From NCBI GenBank assembly GCA_003635315.1, contig PYJD01000034.1, forward strand, positions 62,001 to 126,000: a stretch of DNA of 64,000 nucleotides, given 5' to 3'. Shown piece after piece: positions 10,668-20,521 of this stretch (positions within the stretch are counted from its first letter, which is position 1; each line of letters starts with the position of its first letter). The position numbers and the translations under genes were made by a program. The notes below the pieces were generated by a model, which was given only the letters and a program-made list of their open reading frames with translations, was not told the DNA's origin and searched no databases. The stretch comes from Candidatus Poribacteria bacterium. Lineage in GTDB: Bacteria > Poribacteria > WGA-4E > WGA-3G.

Positions 10668-12125
10668 ATGTCTGACAATCCGAACGTCCTCCTCATTACA
10701 ACCGACCATTGGCCAAACTCACTCCTCGGCGTCAGTGGACATCCAACAATCCAAACACCGACACTCGACTCACTTGCGCGTGCAGGTACACGTTTCACAC
10801 GCGGATATAGTGAATGTCCCGTCTGTGTTCCAGCCAGAAAAACATTAATGACTGGAACAACCACACGGACACACAAAGACAGAGTATTCAACGATAAGAA
10901 AGGTATAAATGGACTCCCAACAGTCGCTCAGACATTTCGAGATGCAGGATATCAGGCATACGCAGTTGGAAAACTCCACGTCTATCCCCAACGTGACCGT
11001 ATAGGATTTGACGATGTAATGTTAGGTGAAGAAGGTAGAACACAATATGGCGTGATTGACGATTATGAACTCTTCCTCGGAGATAAAGGTTATGCCGGAC
11101 AACAATTCGCACACGGCATGTGTAATAACGATTATCTCAACCGTCCTTGGCACCTACCCGAAGACTGCCACGTCACCAACTGGAGCACACAGCAGATGGT
11201 GCGATACATAAAACGGCGCGACCCCACTCGTCCGAACTTTTGGTATTTATCCTACTGTCATCCCCATCCGCCATTAGCACCCCTCCAATGCTACATGGAC
11301 ATGTATCGAAACGTTGATATAGAAATGCCATATCACGGTGAATGGTCTAAAGAATTCGATAATTTACCTTTGCCATTAAAATCACGACAGATGCAAGATT
11401 CACTCTATAATGAAGATCTGATTCGTTCAGCACGTCAAGCATTTTATGCACTTTGTACTCACATTGACCATCAATTACGTTTCGTAATCGGAACACTTCG
11501 CGAAGAAGGACTCTTAAACAACACTATCATTCTCTTTACCTCTGACCACGGTGATATGTTAGGTAATCACAAAATGTGGGCAAAACGTCTCTATTATGAA
11601 GATTCTGCAAACGTTCCAATGCTCCTTGTTGGAAAAGCAGGAGACGACCAAGTTGGACATAATAGAGTAGATGACCGACTTGTTGGATGGCAGGACGTAA
11701 TGCCAACCCTCCTCCATCTCGCTGGGGTAGATATACCTGATACAGTAGAAGGAATCCCAATGGTAGGGGACAATAAACGCGAATGGTTATACGGTGAAGT
11801 AGGGGAAGGTGGTACTGCAACCCGAATGATACATGAAGGTCGTTATAAGCTGATCTACTATGGAACAGGAAACTACCGTCAACTCTTTGATTTAGAAGAG
11901 GATCCAAGAGAACTTAAGGATCTATCTGATTCACCCCAACATACAGATATACTTGATAGATTGACAGAACTTCTGATTGGGGAACTATACGGTAAGGATC
12001 TAAAATGGATCGAAGATGGTAAACTGGTGGGTCTACCTGACGGTGAGTATCGACCCTCAGCAAATCGGAGTTTATCCGGACAACGTGGAATTCATTGGCC
12101 GCAATCCCCATCTACTGGCAGTTGA
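10668..12125 (+). CDS. Formylglycine-dependent sulfatase
   Basis: Alkaline-phosphatase-fold sulfatase hydrolysing sulfate esters, probably of sulfated glycans. 485 residues. Seen: metal-binding NVLLITTDHWPNSLLG (D13), the sulfatase signature C-V-P-A-R at 53-57 whose C53 should be converted to formylglycine, GKLHVYP, and the second metal site FTSDHGDMLGNH with following K in KMWAKR. C-terminal subdomain follows normal length. No signal peptide is visible, so it may be cytoplasmic. The maturase (FGE or anSME) is not in the window. No glycan-uptake genes adjoin it. Confidence 0.92.
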   Translation: MSDNPNVLLITTDHWPNSLLGVSGHPTIQTPTLDSLARAGTRFTRGYSECPVCVPARKTLMTGTTTRTHKDRVFNDKKGINGLPTVAQTFRDAGYQAYAVGKLHVYPQRDRIGFDDVMLGEEGRTQYGVIDDYELFLGDKGYAGQQFAHGMCNNDYLNRPWHLPEDCHVTNWSTQQMVRYIKRRDPTRPNFWYLSYCHPHPPLAPLQCYMDMYRNVDIEMPYHGEWSKEFDNLPLPLKSRQMQDSLYNEDLIRSARQAFYALCTHIDHQLRFVIGTLREEGLLNNTIILFTSDHGDMLGNHKMWAKRLYYEDSANVPMLLVGKAGDDQVGHNRVDDRLVGWQDVMPTLLHLAGVDIPDTVEGIPMVGDNKREWLYGEVGEGGTATRMIHEGRYKLIYYGTGNYRQLFDLEEDPRELKDLSDSPQHTDILDRLTELLIGELYGKDLKWIEDGKLVGLPDGEYRPSANRSLSGQRGIHWPQSPSTGS

Positions 12126-12172
12126 AAATCCCAGCAAATAATGGTACTATTTTAACAGGTCATACGCACCTG

Positions 12173-12385
12173 GTAGGAGCGGTTTGGAACCGCTCCATAG
12201 CTGTCAATTTAAGGATTCTCAAATCGTATTTGGACGATTTCTACTCCTCTTGTAGGTCGGGTAGAGGAACGAAACCCGACATGAGACGCTTTGATATACT
12301 GGAAATGTTGGATTTCACCAACGATTCGACCAAACCTACGAGCACATGTAATCACTAAATTGACGCTTATTGTGCGGTTTCCAGA
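12173..12385. repeat. Interspersed repeat family R3, second copy
   Basis: Starts GGTAGGAGCGGTTTGGAACC and shares with 6047-6383 the blocks CTGTCAATTTAAGGATT, TTGTAGGTCGGGTAGAGGAA and ACATGAGACGCTTT. It ends with CACTAAATTGACGCTTATTG, an inverted, diverged copy of the start. Non-coding. Confidence 0.75.
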
Positions 12386-12409
12386 CAAATACCACACGGT
12401 GAATGTCTA

Positions 12410-12557
12410 ATGAAGTTTAATTATTAAAATCGGTATTTCTAATTTGCCGCTGCCCACGGTAGGTGCGGTTTGGAACCACGGTGAATGCCTAAATGGCATT
12501 CATACCGTTGATTCGGATTTCGTCAAGATCTTACCCAATGAATAACTTAATCTTCAT
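12410..12557. mobile_element. MITE-like element, family B, with hairpin insertion
   Basis: Same ends as the copy at 6384-6499 (ATGAAGTTTAATTATT and, inverted, ATGAAGATTAAGTTATT). About 32 bp longer because the central palindrome is replaced by a hairpin unit at 12480-12513: GGTGAATGCC pairs with GGCATTC-AT-ACC, followed by GTTGATT. This is direct evidence that the GTTGATT hairpins insert into, or exchange with, other repeats. Confidence 0.75.
12480..12513 (+). repeat. Hairpin repeat, stem GAATGCC, GTTGATT tail
   Basis: Stem GGTGAATGCC (12480-12489) with GGCATTCATACC (12495-12506), loop TAAAT, tail GTTGATT (12507-12513). Same stem type recurs inverted near 58030 and 59990. Confidence 0.75.
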
Positions 12558-12571
12558 ATGACATTCATACC

Positions 12572-12604
12572 CACCGAATTCCATACGCGGATTCGGTGTT
12601 GATT
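12572..12604 (+). repeat. Hairpin repeat, stem CACCGAAT, GTTGATT tail
   Basis: Perfect 8-bp stem CACCGAAT (12572-12579) with ATTCGGTG (12591-12598), loop TCCATACGCGG, then GTTGATT (12598-12604). Compared with 6150 the outer stem pairs differ on both arms, keeping complementarity. Confidence 0.8.
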
Positions 12605-12684
12605 CCTTGATTTGACGTATTTAGCGTTGATTTACCGTGCAGGGTATCTTATGAAATTTAGCAGAATAGGACTTTTTAAAATTT

Positions 12685-14289
12685 ATGGCAAAAAAGAAAT
12701 CAGACACCAATAATAACGGTGCAACACTCGGATTTGAAGCAACTTTATACCAAGCAGCCGACAAACTCCGTAATAACATGGATGCCGCTGAATATAAGCA
12801 TGTTGTGTTAGGGTTGATTTTCCTTAAATATATCTCCGATTCTTTTGAGGAAAAGTATAATTTTCTGCTGCAAGAGTTTGCCGATCCTCAGAGTGAACTC
12901 TACATTAAAGAGGAAATTACCCGTTATGAATATGCTGAAGACAGAGATGAATACTTAGCTGAAAACATCTTTTATGTACCGAAGGAAGCTCGTTGGGAAT
13001 ATTTGCAAGGCAAAGCCAAACAGTCTGAAATTGGCACGCTTATTGATAATGCAATGCATGCCATTGAACACGAAAATCCACGCCTCAAAGGTGTTCTTCC
13101 AAAAGACTATGCACGCCCAGGACTTGACAAACAACGCCTCGGTGAACTTATTGATCTCATCGGCACAATCGGTTTAGGTGAAGAAGAGAATCGCTCAAAA
13201 GATATTTTAGGCAGAGTTTATGAATACTTCCTTTCACAATTCGCAAGTGCCGAAGGCAAAAGAGGGGGTCAGTTCTATACCCCTCGCTGCGTTGTGCAGC
13301 TCCTTGTTGAGATGCTCGCTCCATATCAAGGACGGATTTACGACCCATGCTGCGGCTCAGGTGGTATGTTTGTCCAAAGCGAGGAATTCGTTGAAGCACA
13401 CGATGGGCAGCGCGACGACATCTCTATCTACGGGCAGGAGTCCAACCCAACCACACGACAATTAGCACTGATGAACCTTGCCATTCGCGGCATTGAGGGA
13501 AATCTCGGTCAGGAACACGCCGACAGTTTCCATGATAATCAACACCCAGACCTAAAAGTTGATTACATCCTTGCTAATCCACCCTTCAATAGTAGCGACT
13601 GGGGCGGCGAACGATTGCGTGAAGATAAACGTTGGACTTACGGCTCGCCACCAATCGGCAACGCCAACTTCGCTTGGGTACAACACTTTATCCATCACCT
13701 TGCGCCAAACGGAATCGCTGGTTTTGTGTTGGCAAACGGTTCGATGAGTAGCAATACCGCAACCGAAGGCGAAATACGTAAAAACATTATTGAGGCAGAC
13801 TTAGTGGACTGTATGGTCGCGCTGCCCGGGCAGCTCTTTTATTCTACGTCTATTCCTGTTTGTCTTTGGTTTATCACAAGAAACAAGGAAAATCCGAATT
13901 TTCGGAAACGCACAGGTGAAACGCTATTTATTGATGCGCGTAGGTTAGGAAAGATGATTGACCGCGTACATCGTGAACTCACTCAGAAAGAAATAGCGCA
14001 TATTGCTGAAACCTATCACGCATGGCGCGGTGATGAGGGTAACGTCGAATATGTCGATGTACCCGGCTTCTGTAAAAGTGCTACACTTGACGAGATTCAG
14101 GAATATGGATACGTGCTTACCCCAGGACGATATGTAGGTGCTGAAGTGCAGGAAGAGGACGACGAAGAATTTGAGGATGTAATGACAAACCTGACAAAGA
14201 AATTAACCGAACAAATGGCAGAGGCAAGGAGATTGGATGATGCCATCATGAAAAATTTACGAATGCTCGGATTTGGAGATGAGCAATGA
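12685..14289 (+). CDS. hsdM: Type I restriction-modification methyltransferase subunit
   Basis: N6-adenine DNA methyltransferase (M) subunit of a type I R-M system. 534 residues. Seen: N-terminal helical HsdM domain (about 14-150), AdoMet motif I in [10 protein letters not shown] (219-227), the catalytic N-P-P-F at 298-301, and [16 protein letters not shown]. It opens a tightly packed row of genes: the next gene overlaps its stop by 4 bp (ATGA). The ATG at 12685 lacks a strong Shine-Dalgarno; it follows an AT-rich leader. Two related repeats lie immediately upstream. Confidence 0.96.
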   Translation: MAKKKSDTNNNGATLGFEATLYQAADKLRNNMDAAEYKHVVLGLIFLKYISDSFEEKYNFLLQEFADPQSELYIKEEITRYEYAEDRDEYLAENIFYVPKEARWEYLQGKAKQSEIGTLIDNAMHAIEHENPRLKGVLPKDYARPGLDKQRLGELIDLIGTIGLGEEENRSKDILGRVYEYFLSQFASAEGKRGGQFYTPRCVVQLLVEMLAPYQGRIYDPCCGSGGMFVQSEEFVEAHDGQRDDISIYGQESNPTTRQLALMNLAIRGIEGNLGQEHADSFHDNQHPDLKVDYILANPPFNSSDWGGERLREDKRWTYGSPPIGNANFAWVQHFIHHLAPNGIAGFVLANGSMSSNTATEGEIRKNIIEADLVDCMVALPGQLFYSTSIPVCLWFITRNKENPNFRKRTGETLFIDARRLGKMIDRVHRELTQKEIAHIAETYHAWRGDEGNVEYVDVPGFCKSATLDEIQEYGYVLTPGRYVGAEVQEEDDEEFEDVMTNLTKKLTEQMAEARRLDDAIMKNLRMLGFGDEQ

Positions 14290-15566
14290 ATTTCAGTGAC
14301 GAAGAAATCAAACGCCAATTACGGTTAGGTGAAGATAGCCTCTGTGAATTCAAGGAAATTATGTTCTCAGGCAATGTGCCTAAGAGTCCACGACGTGACG
14401 ACCTTGCAGATGAACTCGCTGCATTCGCCAATACAAAAGGTGGTGTCGTATTGTGTGGTGTAAGTGATAGTGGCGATGTGCAAGGTATGACGCGCGATCA
14501 AATGGACGAATTAGAAAGACTCTTAACCGAAATTTGCTCAGACACGATTAGACCCTCAATACATCCCACTATCCTCCGAAGGGAAATAGAGATAGGCAAA
14601 CCGTTCATCCTCGTCGAAATACCACAAGGGTATGCACTGCACGATAGTCCTGGTGGTAGCTACCATCGAGTTGGCAGTACAAAACGCAAAATGACCAATG
14701 ATGAACGGTTACGTCTTGCACAGAAAGGCAGGCAGTCACGTTTCCTCTGGTTTGATAAACAGGCGGTTCCAGGAACAGGATTTGGAACATTGAATGAATC
14801 CCTTTGGAAACCTTTATTAAGTGCCGAGAGTGCCACCGACCCTGGGTTGGCTCTTGAAAAAATGGCTCTTCTAACTGAAGATGAAAACGGTACAACACGT
14901 GCAACTGTAGCAGGTGTTCTTTTGTGCACCCGCTCTCCAGAGGAATGGCTCCCCAACGCTTGTATCACTGCTACTTGTTATCAAGGAGAAGACCGCGCTT
15001 CCAGACAAGTAGACGCACAAACAATTACCGGTCCGCTGAACCGACAAATTGCTGAAGCAGTGGCTTTTGCTGTACGAAACATGCGCGTTGGGGCTTACAA
15101 GGATCCTGGTCGTACGGACCTACCGCAATACAGTGAAAAAGCACTCTTTGAAGCGATCGTTAATGCAGTTGCACATCGCGATTACACCATGCAGGGTAGT
15201 AAGATTCGACTCTCAATGTTTACAAACCGCATTGAAATTAATTCTCCCGGCAACCTGCCAAACAACCTTACAATTGATAGCATGGAAGTACGTCAATCAA
15301 CGCGAAACGATGCACTTACCTCAATGCTTGGACGCATACCCGTTGAAAGCATCCGAGGATCAGGTGATCGGCAATTTTTTATGGAACGACGCGGAGATGG
15401 TGTACCCATCATCTTCCGCGAAACGAAGGCTTTAAGTGGAGAATCACCACAGTATGAACTCATTGATGGTTCAGATCTCATTCTCAGAATTCCTGCTGCT
15501 CCCACTGAAGCGACACACCTAAAAGCTTCTGTCCAATTAAAAATGCTGGAGGCACGTAATGATTGA
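14286..15566 (+). CDS. AlbA_2 (Schlafen-like) domain / divergent ATPase
   Basis: 426 residues. The N-terminal part (about 10-130) is an AlbA_2 / Schlafen-type domain: [17 protein letters not shown], then [21 protein letters not shown]. The C-terminal part has the GHKL-like RecG-C/ATP-binding block with [24 protein letters not shown] and [12 protein letters not shown]. Proteins of this type are frequent passengers in type I R-M and other defence loci; a regulatory or effector role is inferred, not shown. It overlaps hsdM by 4 bp and the next gene by 8 bp, so all three are translationally coupled. Confidence 0.85.
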   Translation: MNFSDEEIKRQLRLGEDSLCEFKEIMFSGNVPKSPRRDDLADELAAFANTKGGVVLCGVSDSGDVQGMTRDQMDELERLLTEICSDTIRPSIHPTILRREIEIGKPFILVEIPQGYALHDSPGGSYHRVGSTKRKMTNDERLRLAQKGRQSRFLWFDKQAVPGTGFGTLNESLWKPLLSAESATDPGLALEKMALLTEDENGTTRATVAGVLLCTRSPEEWLPNACITATCYQGEDRASRQVDAQTITGPLNRQIAEAVAFAVRNMRVGAYKDPGRTDLPQYSEKALFEAIVNAVAHRDYTMQGSKIRLSMFTNRIEINSPGNLPNNLTIDSMEVRQSTRNDALTSMLGRIPVESIRGSGDRQFFMERRGDGVPIIFRETKALSGESPQYELIDGSDLILRIPAAPTEATHLKASVQLKMLEARND

Positions 15567-17226
15567 TCTTAATCCAAAGCATTTTGAAACAGTTCAACAT
15601 ATACTTGCCAAACATGTCCCTGGGTGTGAAGTTCGCGCTTTTGGATCGCGCGTAAAATGGACAGCTAAAGATTATTCCGATCTTGATCTTGCCATCGTTG
15701 GTAGTAAGCCGTTAACCTTGAGACAGACAGGTCAATTAGCGGAAGCTTTTGAGGAATCTAATCTTCCAATGCGGGTTGATGTCTTAGATTGGCATACGAT
15801 ATCGGAAGAATTTAAAGAAATAATTACAGAAGAATATGAAGTGATACAAGGTTCAGAAGTTGTTACAGCAAATGAAGAATTTCGTATAATTCCCATGAAT
15901 TCAACTACAAAAAATAACCGTTGGAATATTGTGGAACTCGGAGATGTTGTCCAAATTAATCCTCGGAGAACACTTACGAAAAAAGAAAAAGCATTCCATC
16001 TTGCTATGAAAGACGTTGAAGTATACAAGCGGGAAATTATCTCACACTCGTCCAGAGAATTTAGCGGATCTGGCACACGGTTTCAGAATGGAGATACGCT
16101 TTTAGCTCGTATCACACCTTGCCTTGAAAATGGTAAAACTGTCTATGTAGACTGCCTGAAATCTAATCAAGTTGGTCACGGGTCAACAGAGTTTATTGTG
16201 TTATCTGGGATTGAAGGTAAAACGGAAAACTTGTTTGTATACTATTTAGCAAGAGACCCAAGTTTTCGCACATTCGCGATTCATTCAATGCAAGGTTCCA
16301 CTGGACGCCAACGAGTAGATGCAAATACGTTACGTTTGTATGAATTTCCTCTGCCTCCAATTGAGGAACAACACGGCATCGCCCACATCCTCAGCACACT
16401 TGACGACAAAATTGAACTCAACCGACAGATGAATAAAACTTTGGAAGCAACAGCACGCGCAATTTTCAAGTCGTGGTTTGTAGACTTTGACCCCGTCAAA
16501 GATAAGATAAAAGGGCGTAAACCTGCATGCATGGATGCCGAAACTGCTGCTTTATTTCCATCTGCATTCCAAGATTCTTCACTGGGAAAAATTCCAGATG
16601 GATGGGAAGTTGGAACACTTGGCGATTTGTCCCATCAACCTCAATACGGATATACTGCATCGGCAAAAGATGAAATTGTCGGACCAAAATTCCTCCGTAT
16701 TACTGACATCAACAAGCAAGCGTGGGTTGACTGGAGTTCTGTACCTTACTGTGAGGTTACAGACAAAGATGTTGACAAATACCGTTTGTATAAAGGGGAT
16801 GTTCTGATTGCTCGTATGGCGGATCCTGGTCACGGTGTAGTAATTGAAGAAAATCAAGAGGCAGTTTTCGCGTCTTATCTGATTCGTTTTCGTCCTATAC
16901 AGGATCAATATGCGCGTTTTTTACAATACTGGCTTCGATCAAATAGTTATTGGGAATTAGTGAAGGGGAGAGAACTAGGAACGACTCGCGCGAGTCTCAA
17001 TGCTAAAACATTAAGTGGATTCCCGCTTGTAATCCCACCCCTGGAAATTGTAGAAGTTTTCTCAAGCCAGATTAGTAACCTACGCGATCGCATAGTGGCA
17101 AACACATCTGAAACAGAATCGCTTTCTAGCTTGCGTGACACCTTGTTGCCAAAACTATTGTCCGGTGAAATTCGCGTAAACGATACAAATGAGATTTTGG
17201 AGGAAAGAGATGGCAGACAATCCTAA
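15559..17226 (+). CDS. hsdS: Nucleotidyltransferase-HsdS fusion, type I specificity subunit
   Basis: 555 residues. Residues 1-100 form a minimal nucleotidyltransferase (MNT, DNA pol beta fold): GSR at 29-31 and DLD at 41-43, with a third acidic position in MRVDVLDW (about 74). From about residue 122 a full HsdS follows: first target-recognition domain beginning NRWNIVELGDVV, a conserved helix (EEQHGIAHILSTLDDKIELNRQMNKTLEATA region), the SWFVDFDPVK motif, a second TRD starting IPDGWEVGTLGD, and a C-terminal helix. The frame is continuous, so this is a true fusion. The next gene starts inside its last codons. Confidence 0.88.
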   Translation: MIDLNPKHFETVQHILAKHVPGCEVRAFGSRVKWTAKDYSDLDLAIVGSKPLTLRQTGQLAEAFEESNLPMRVDVLDWHTISEEFKEIITEEYEVIQGSEVVTANEEFRIIPMNSTTKNNRWNIVELGDVVQINPRRTLTKKEKAFHLAMKDVEVYKREIISHSSREFSGSGTRFQNGDTLLARITPCLENGKTVYVDCLKSNQVGHGSTEFIVLSGIEGKTENLFVYYLARDPSFRTFAIHSMQGSTGRQRVDANTLRLYEFPLPPIEEQHGIAHILSTLDDKIELNRQMNKTLEATARAIFKSWFVDFDPVKDKIKGRKPACMDAETAALFPSAFQDSSLGKIPDGWEVGTLGDLSHQPQYGYTASAKDEIVGPKFLRITDINKQAWVDWSSVPYCEVTDKDVDKYRLYKGDVLIARMADPGHGVVIEENQEAVFASYLIRFRPIQDQYARFLQYWLRSNSYWELVKGRELGTTRASLNAKTLSGFPLVIPPLEIVEVFSSQISNLRDRIVANTSETESLSSLRDTLLPKLLSGEIRVNDTNEILEERDGRQS

Positions 17227-18724
17227 AGTGTTTATTTCATATTCCCATGACTCTCCAGAACATAAGCAGTGGGTATCTGAACTTGCTGCACATCTTCGTC
17301 GCAATGGAATCGATGCAATACTTGACCAGTGGGACCTTGGACTCGGAGATGATATAACACGATTCATGGAACGTGGCATTGTGGACGCTGATAGGGTATT
17401 GGTTATATGTACAAACAAATACGTGAGCAAAGCAAATGCAAATGAAGGTGGTGTTGGCTACGAGCGAATGATTGTAAACGCCGAACTTGTCCAAAATTTA
17501 GGAACAGATAAGTTTATTCCTATCATCCGTCAGGTATCAGGAAAAGAGAAAACGCCAACATTTTTAGGAACGCGGGTTTATGCTGACTTTAGAAAAGACA
17601 GTCAATTTAATATTGAGTGTGAGAAGTTAATTCATGAACTTCATGAAATGCCAATTATAGATAAACCTCCTTTGGGCAAAAGTCCATTTCCTCCTGTTGA
17701 ATTAGACAGACAATTGGTTGATATTCCAGAGCATGTTGTATCTGTATCCGAGGCTTACAAGGTAGCAACTAAGCTTGCACGTGCAGGGGATACACTTGGA
17801 TGGAGGCAACTCATCAAGAGAATTCGCTCCCCTATATTCAGATCTTTAGTCCAATGGCAGCAAGATGAATTGGATAAACTGGAACCAAAAAGAGAAGAAC
17901 CTTTTCAGATTGTAGATAAAGCTGTTGAAATTATTTCACCTTTAATTGTTGTTGCATTAGCAGGTGTTGAATCCGGTAGAGAGGAATTTAAAGACCAAAG
18001 ATCTTTGCTTGATGACCTACAGTATCTTGCCAGACGTAACCTTGCTGGTTTTTGGGTTGACATTCCGCGCGCTTTAGGATATGTATACCATAGTTTGCAT
18101 GGAAGTCTCTGCCTGACTACAAACCAGTTAGACCTTGCCGTGAGTCTTATACAGGTCAAAATTTCTGATGTGTATACAATGGAACACTATAATCTATGGG
18201 AAATACCTGAATTGATGGGGTGGTCTAAATCAATAAGTGGCACTGGTGGTGGAAATTGTGTAGAAGGTTGGAAGTATTTAGTTAACGCTTTTGAAAGATG
18301 GGAATGGTTGTCTTCCATATTCGGGGATGAATCGGAAGAATACCGGGCTGCATTGGTTGCTTATTACATGGCATTAAATATCCATGAATTAGCAGCGAGC
18401 ATTGCTTTGGTTCAACAGGAAATGTCAAACACAAATGATTATACATGGTTTTCACCTGACCCCGACAAAGTGCCATTGATGTTTATGTCTGAAAACCATG
18501 ATATATACCAACGTGCAATTACACTATTACGTAGTAATCCAGAGGCAGTCATACGGTTATGGACAAGATTAAATGTTACACATGAACAAATGAGGAACTC
18601 ATGGGGCAAATGGATACGCTCATGTGACAATTGGTTAAGGAATGCCTCTATATCTTCATCTGTTAGTAGACTAACTTGTTATCAAAATGTTGTTCATCAT
18701 CAAGACTTTTTTAAGATGCTGTAA
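17210..18724 (+). CDS. SEFIR-domain protein with unknown C-terminal region
   Basis: The start at 17210 (MADNPKVFIS) is preferred: GGAGG at 17199-17203 is correctly spaced, and it matches the start of the paralogue at 18851. 504 residues. Residues 1-150 form a SEFIR domain (TIR-related signalling fold): KVFISYSHD, GIDAILDQWDLG, and RVLVICTNKY. The remaining about 350 residues are mostly helical with no recognised motif. It overlaps hsdS by 17 bp. SEFIR/TIR domains in bacteria occur in phage-defence proteins; whether this copy is an NADase or a docking module cannot be told. Confidence 0.75.
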   Translation: MADNPKVFISYSHDSPEHKQWVSELAAHLRRNGIDAILDQWDLGLGDDITRFMERGIVDADRVLVICTNKYVSKANANEGGVGYERMIVNAELVQNLGTDKFIPIIRQVSGKEKTPTFLGTRVYADFRKDSQFNIECEKLIHELHEMPIIDKPPLGKSPFPPVELDRQLVDIPEHVVSVSEAYKVATKLARAGDTLGWRQLIKRIRSPIFRSLVQWQQDELDKLEPKREEPFQIVDKAVEIISPLIVVALAGVESGREEFKDQRSLLDDLQYLARRNLAGFWVDIPRALGYVYHSLHGSLCLTTNQLDLAVSLIQVKISDVYTMEHYNLWEIPELMGWSKSISGTGGGNCVEGWKYLVNAFERWEWLSSIFGDESEEYRAALVAYYMALNIHELAASIALVQQEMSNTNDYTWFSPDPDKVPLMFMSENHDIYQRAITLLRSNPEAVIRLWTRLNVTHEQMRNSWGKWIRSCDNWLRNASISSSVSRLTCYQNVVHHQDFFKML

Positions 18725-18850
18725 ACTTAATCTTTGTTTTGTTAACCTTCTTGAACAGTTGAATACTCTCCAAATCTGATACGGATTCATGACCAACAGA
18801 TAGTAGAGGCAATAGGTATAGGATATCAGCTGAGGTGCTGGAGGTAAAAC

Positions 18851-20521
18851 ATGGCAGAAAATCCTAAGGTATTCATTTCATATTCTCAGGATTCTGTAGT
18901 ACAGAAGCAGTGGATATCAGAACTCGCTGCAAAACTTCATCACAATGGTGTTGACACGATACTCGACCAGTGGAACCTCAGTCCAGATGATGATGTCACT
19001 CAATTCATGGAACGGGGGATCAGGGATTCTGATTGGGTGTTAGTTATTTGCACAAACAGTTATGTGAGAAAGGCAAACGCTGGTGAAGTTGGTATTGGAT
19101 ATGAGCCGATGATCGTAACCAAAAAACTTGTTGAAGATTTGGGAACTAACAAATTCATCCCTATAATTCGCCAGACGGAATATGAGGATAAAATCCCTGC
19201 TTTTTTGAAAGACAGAGTTTTCATAGACTTTACGGACGACAACCAATTTGATACAAAATTTGAAGAACTGCTCCATGAACGGCTTTTAGTCCCACCCATA
19301 CAACCACCTGATGTCCCACACATTGAAGCATTGTGCATAAAAAACTACCGAGCACTACGAGATATAGAATTGAAACATCTCAAACCGCTAACTGTCTTGT
19401 TAGGCGCAAACGGGAGTGGAAAATCCACTGTCTTTGATGTATTCGCATTCCTCTCTGAATGTTTCACGGTCGGGTTGCACCAAGCTTGGAACAAAAGAGG
19501 TGGACTTAAAGAACTGAGGAGTCGCGGTTGTGATGGACCAATTGAATTTGAACTCAAATATCGTGAGAAACCAAAATCACCAATTATCACCTACCATCTG
19601 TCTATTGATGAAAACATGGAGGGACCCTTTGTTGCTAACGAGTGGCTACAGTGGAGAGTGGGTAGAGGTGGAAAGCATGTTCGTTTTCTTGATTTTGAAC
19701 GTGGAACAGGTACTGTTATCCCAGGTGAAAAACCGGATAAATCAGGAACTCTAATTAAAGATAAACTTGATGATCCATCTACACTTGCTGTCAACATGTT
19801 TGGTCAATCCGCACAACATCCCCGCATCAGTGCACTCCGTCGTTTTATTTCAGATTGGCATCTATCCTATCTTTCCACCGATGCCACACGCCAGACCACT
19901 GACGATGGACCGCAAAAAAGACTATCCCCAACAGGGGACAATCTGCCTAACGTAATCCAATATCTTCAGGAAAGATATCCAGAACGTCTGGAGAAGATTA
20001 TATCCCTACTATCGGATAGAGTGCCACGTTTAGAATCGGTTGATACAGAACTAATGATGGATGGAAGACGTTTGCTGAAAATCAAAGATGCCCCCTTTGA
20101 ACAACCGATCTTAGCAAAGTTCGCCTCCGACGGTACGTTAAAACTACTATCTTACTTAATCCTGTTTCATGATAGGCAACCACCGCAATTGATAGGCATT
20201 GAAGAACCTGAGAACTATCTACACCCGCGACTTCTGACCCGTTTAGTGGGGGAGTGTCTTAGGGTGTCAATATCTTCTCAACTCATAATTACCACACATT
20301 CCCCTCGTTTTGTCAACGAATTGAGTGCTGATGAAGTATGGGTACTCTTTCGGAACGAGCAAGGTTTCACAGAGGGCAAACGCGCTTCGGATATGCTCGG
20401 AATAGAACAGCTTTTGGATGCAGGTGTGAATTTAGGGAAACTTTGGATGGAGGGTTATTTTGAATTCGGGGATCCGTTGACCAATGCAGGAGGTCCAAAG
20501 CGAGAACTGCATGCACATTAA
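18851..20521 (+). CDS. SEFIR-AAA (OLD-like) ATPase fusion
   Basis: 556 residues. Residues 1-145 are a SEFIR domain closely similar to that at 17210 (shared KVFISYS, ILDQW, FMERGI, VLVICTN, KFIPIIRQ). From residue 158 an ABC/RecF-like AAA_21 ATPase begins: KNYRALRDIELKHL, Walker A GANGSGKS (185-192), Walker B with the acidic IGIEEPENYLHP, and the TTHSP switch. No TOPRIM nuclease is fused; the next gene, which overlaps by 11 bp, probably supplies the partner. Start has GGAGG at 18840-18844. A sensor-ATPase of an abortive-infection system is the inferred role. Confidence 0.85.
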   Translation: MAENPKVFISYSQDSVVQKQWISELAAKLHHNGVDTILDQWNLSPDDDVTQFMERGIRDSDWVLVICTNSYVRKANAGEVGIGYEPMIVTKKLVEDLGTNKFIPIIRQTEYEDKIPAFLKDRVFIDFTDDNQFDTKFEELLHERLLVPPIQPPDVPHIEALCIKNYRALRDIELKHLKPLTVLLGANGSGKSTVFDVFAFLSECFTVGLHQAWNKRGGLKELRSRGCDGPIEFELKYREKPKSPIITYHLSIDENMEGPFVANEWLQWRVGRGGKHVRFLDFERGTGTVIPGEKPDKSGTLIKDKLDDPSTLAVNMFGQSAQHPRISALRRFISDWHLSYLSTDATRQTTDDGPQKRLSPTGDNLPNVIQYLQERYPERLEKIISLLSDRVPRLESVDTELMMDGRRLLKIKDAPFEQPILAKFASDGTLKLLSYLILFHDRQPPQLIGIEEPENYLHPRLLTRLVGECLRVSISSQLIITTHSPRFVNELSADEVWVLFRNEQGFTEGKRASDMLGIEQLLDAGVNLGKLWMEGYFEFGDPLTNAGGPKRELHAH

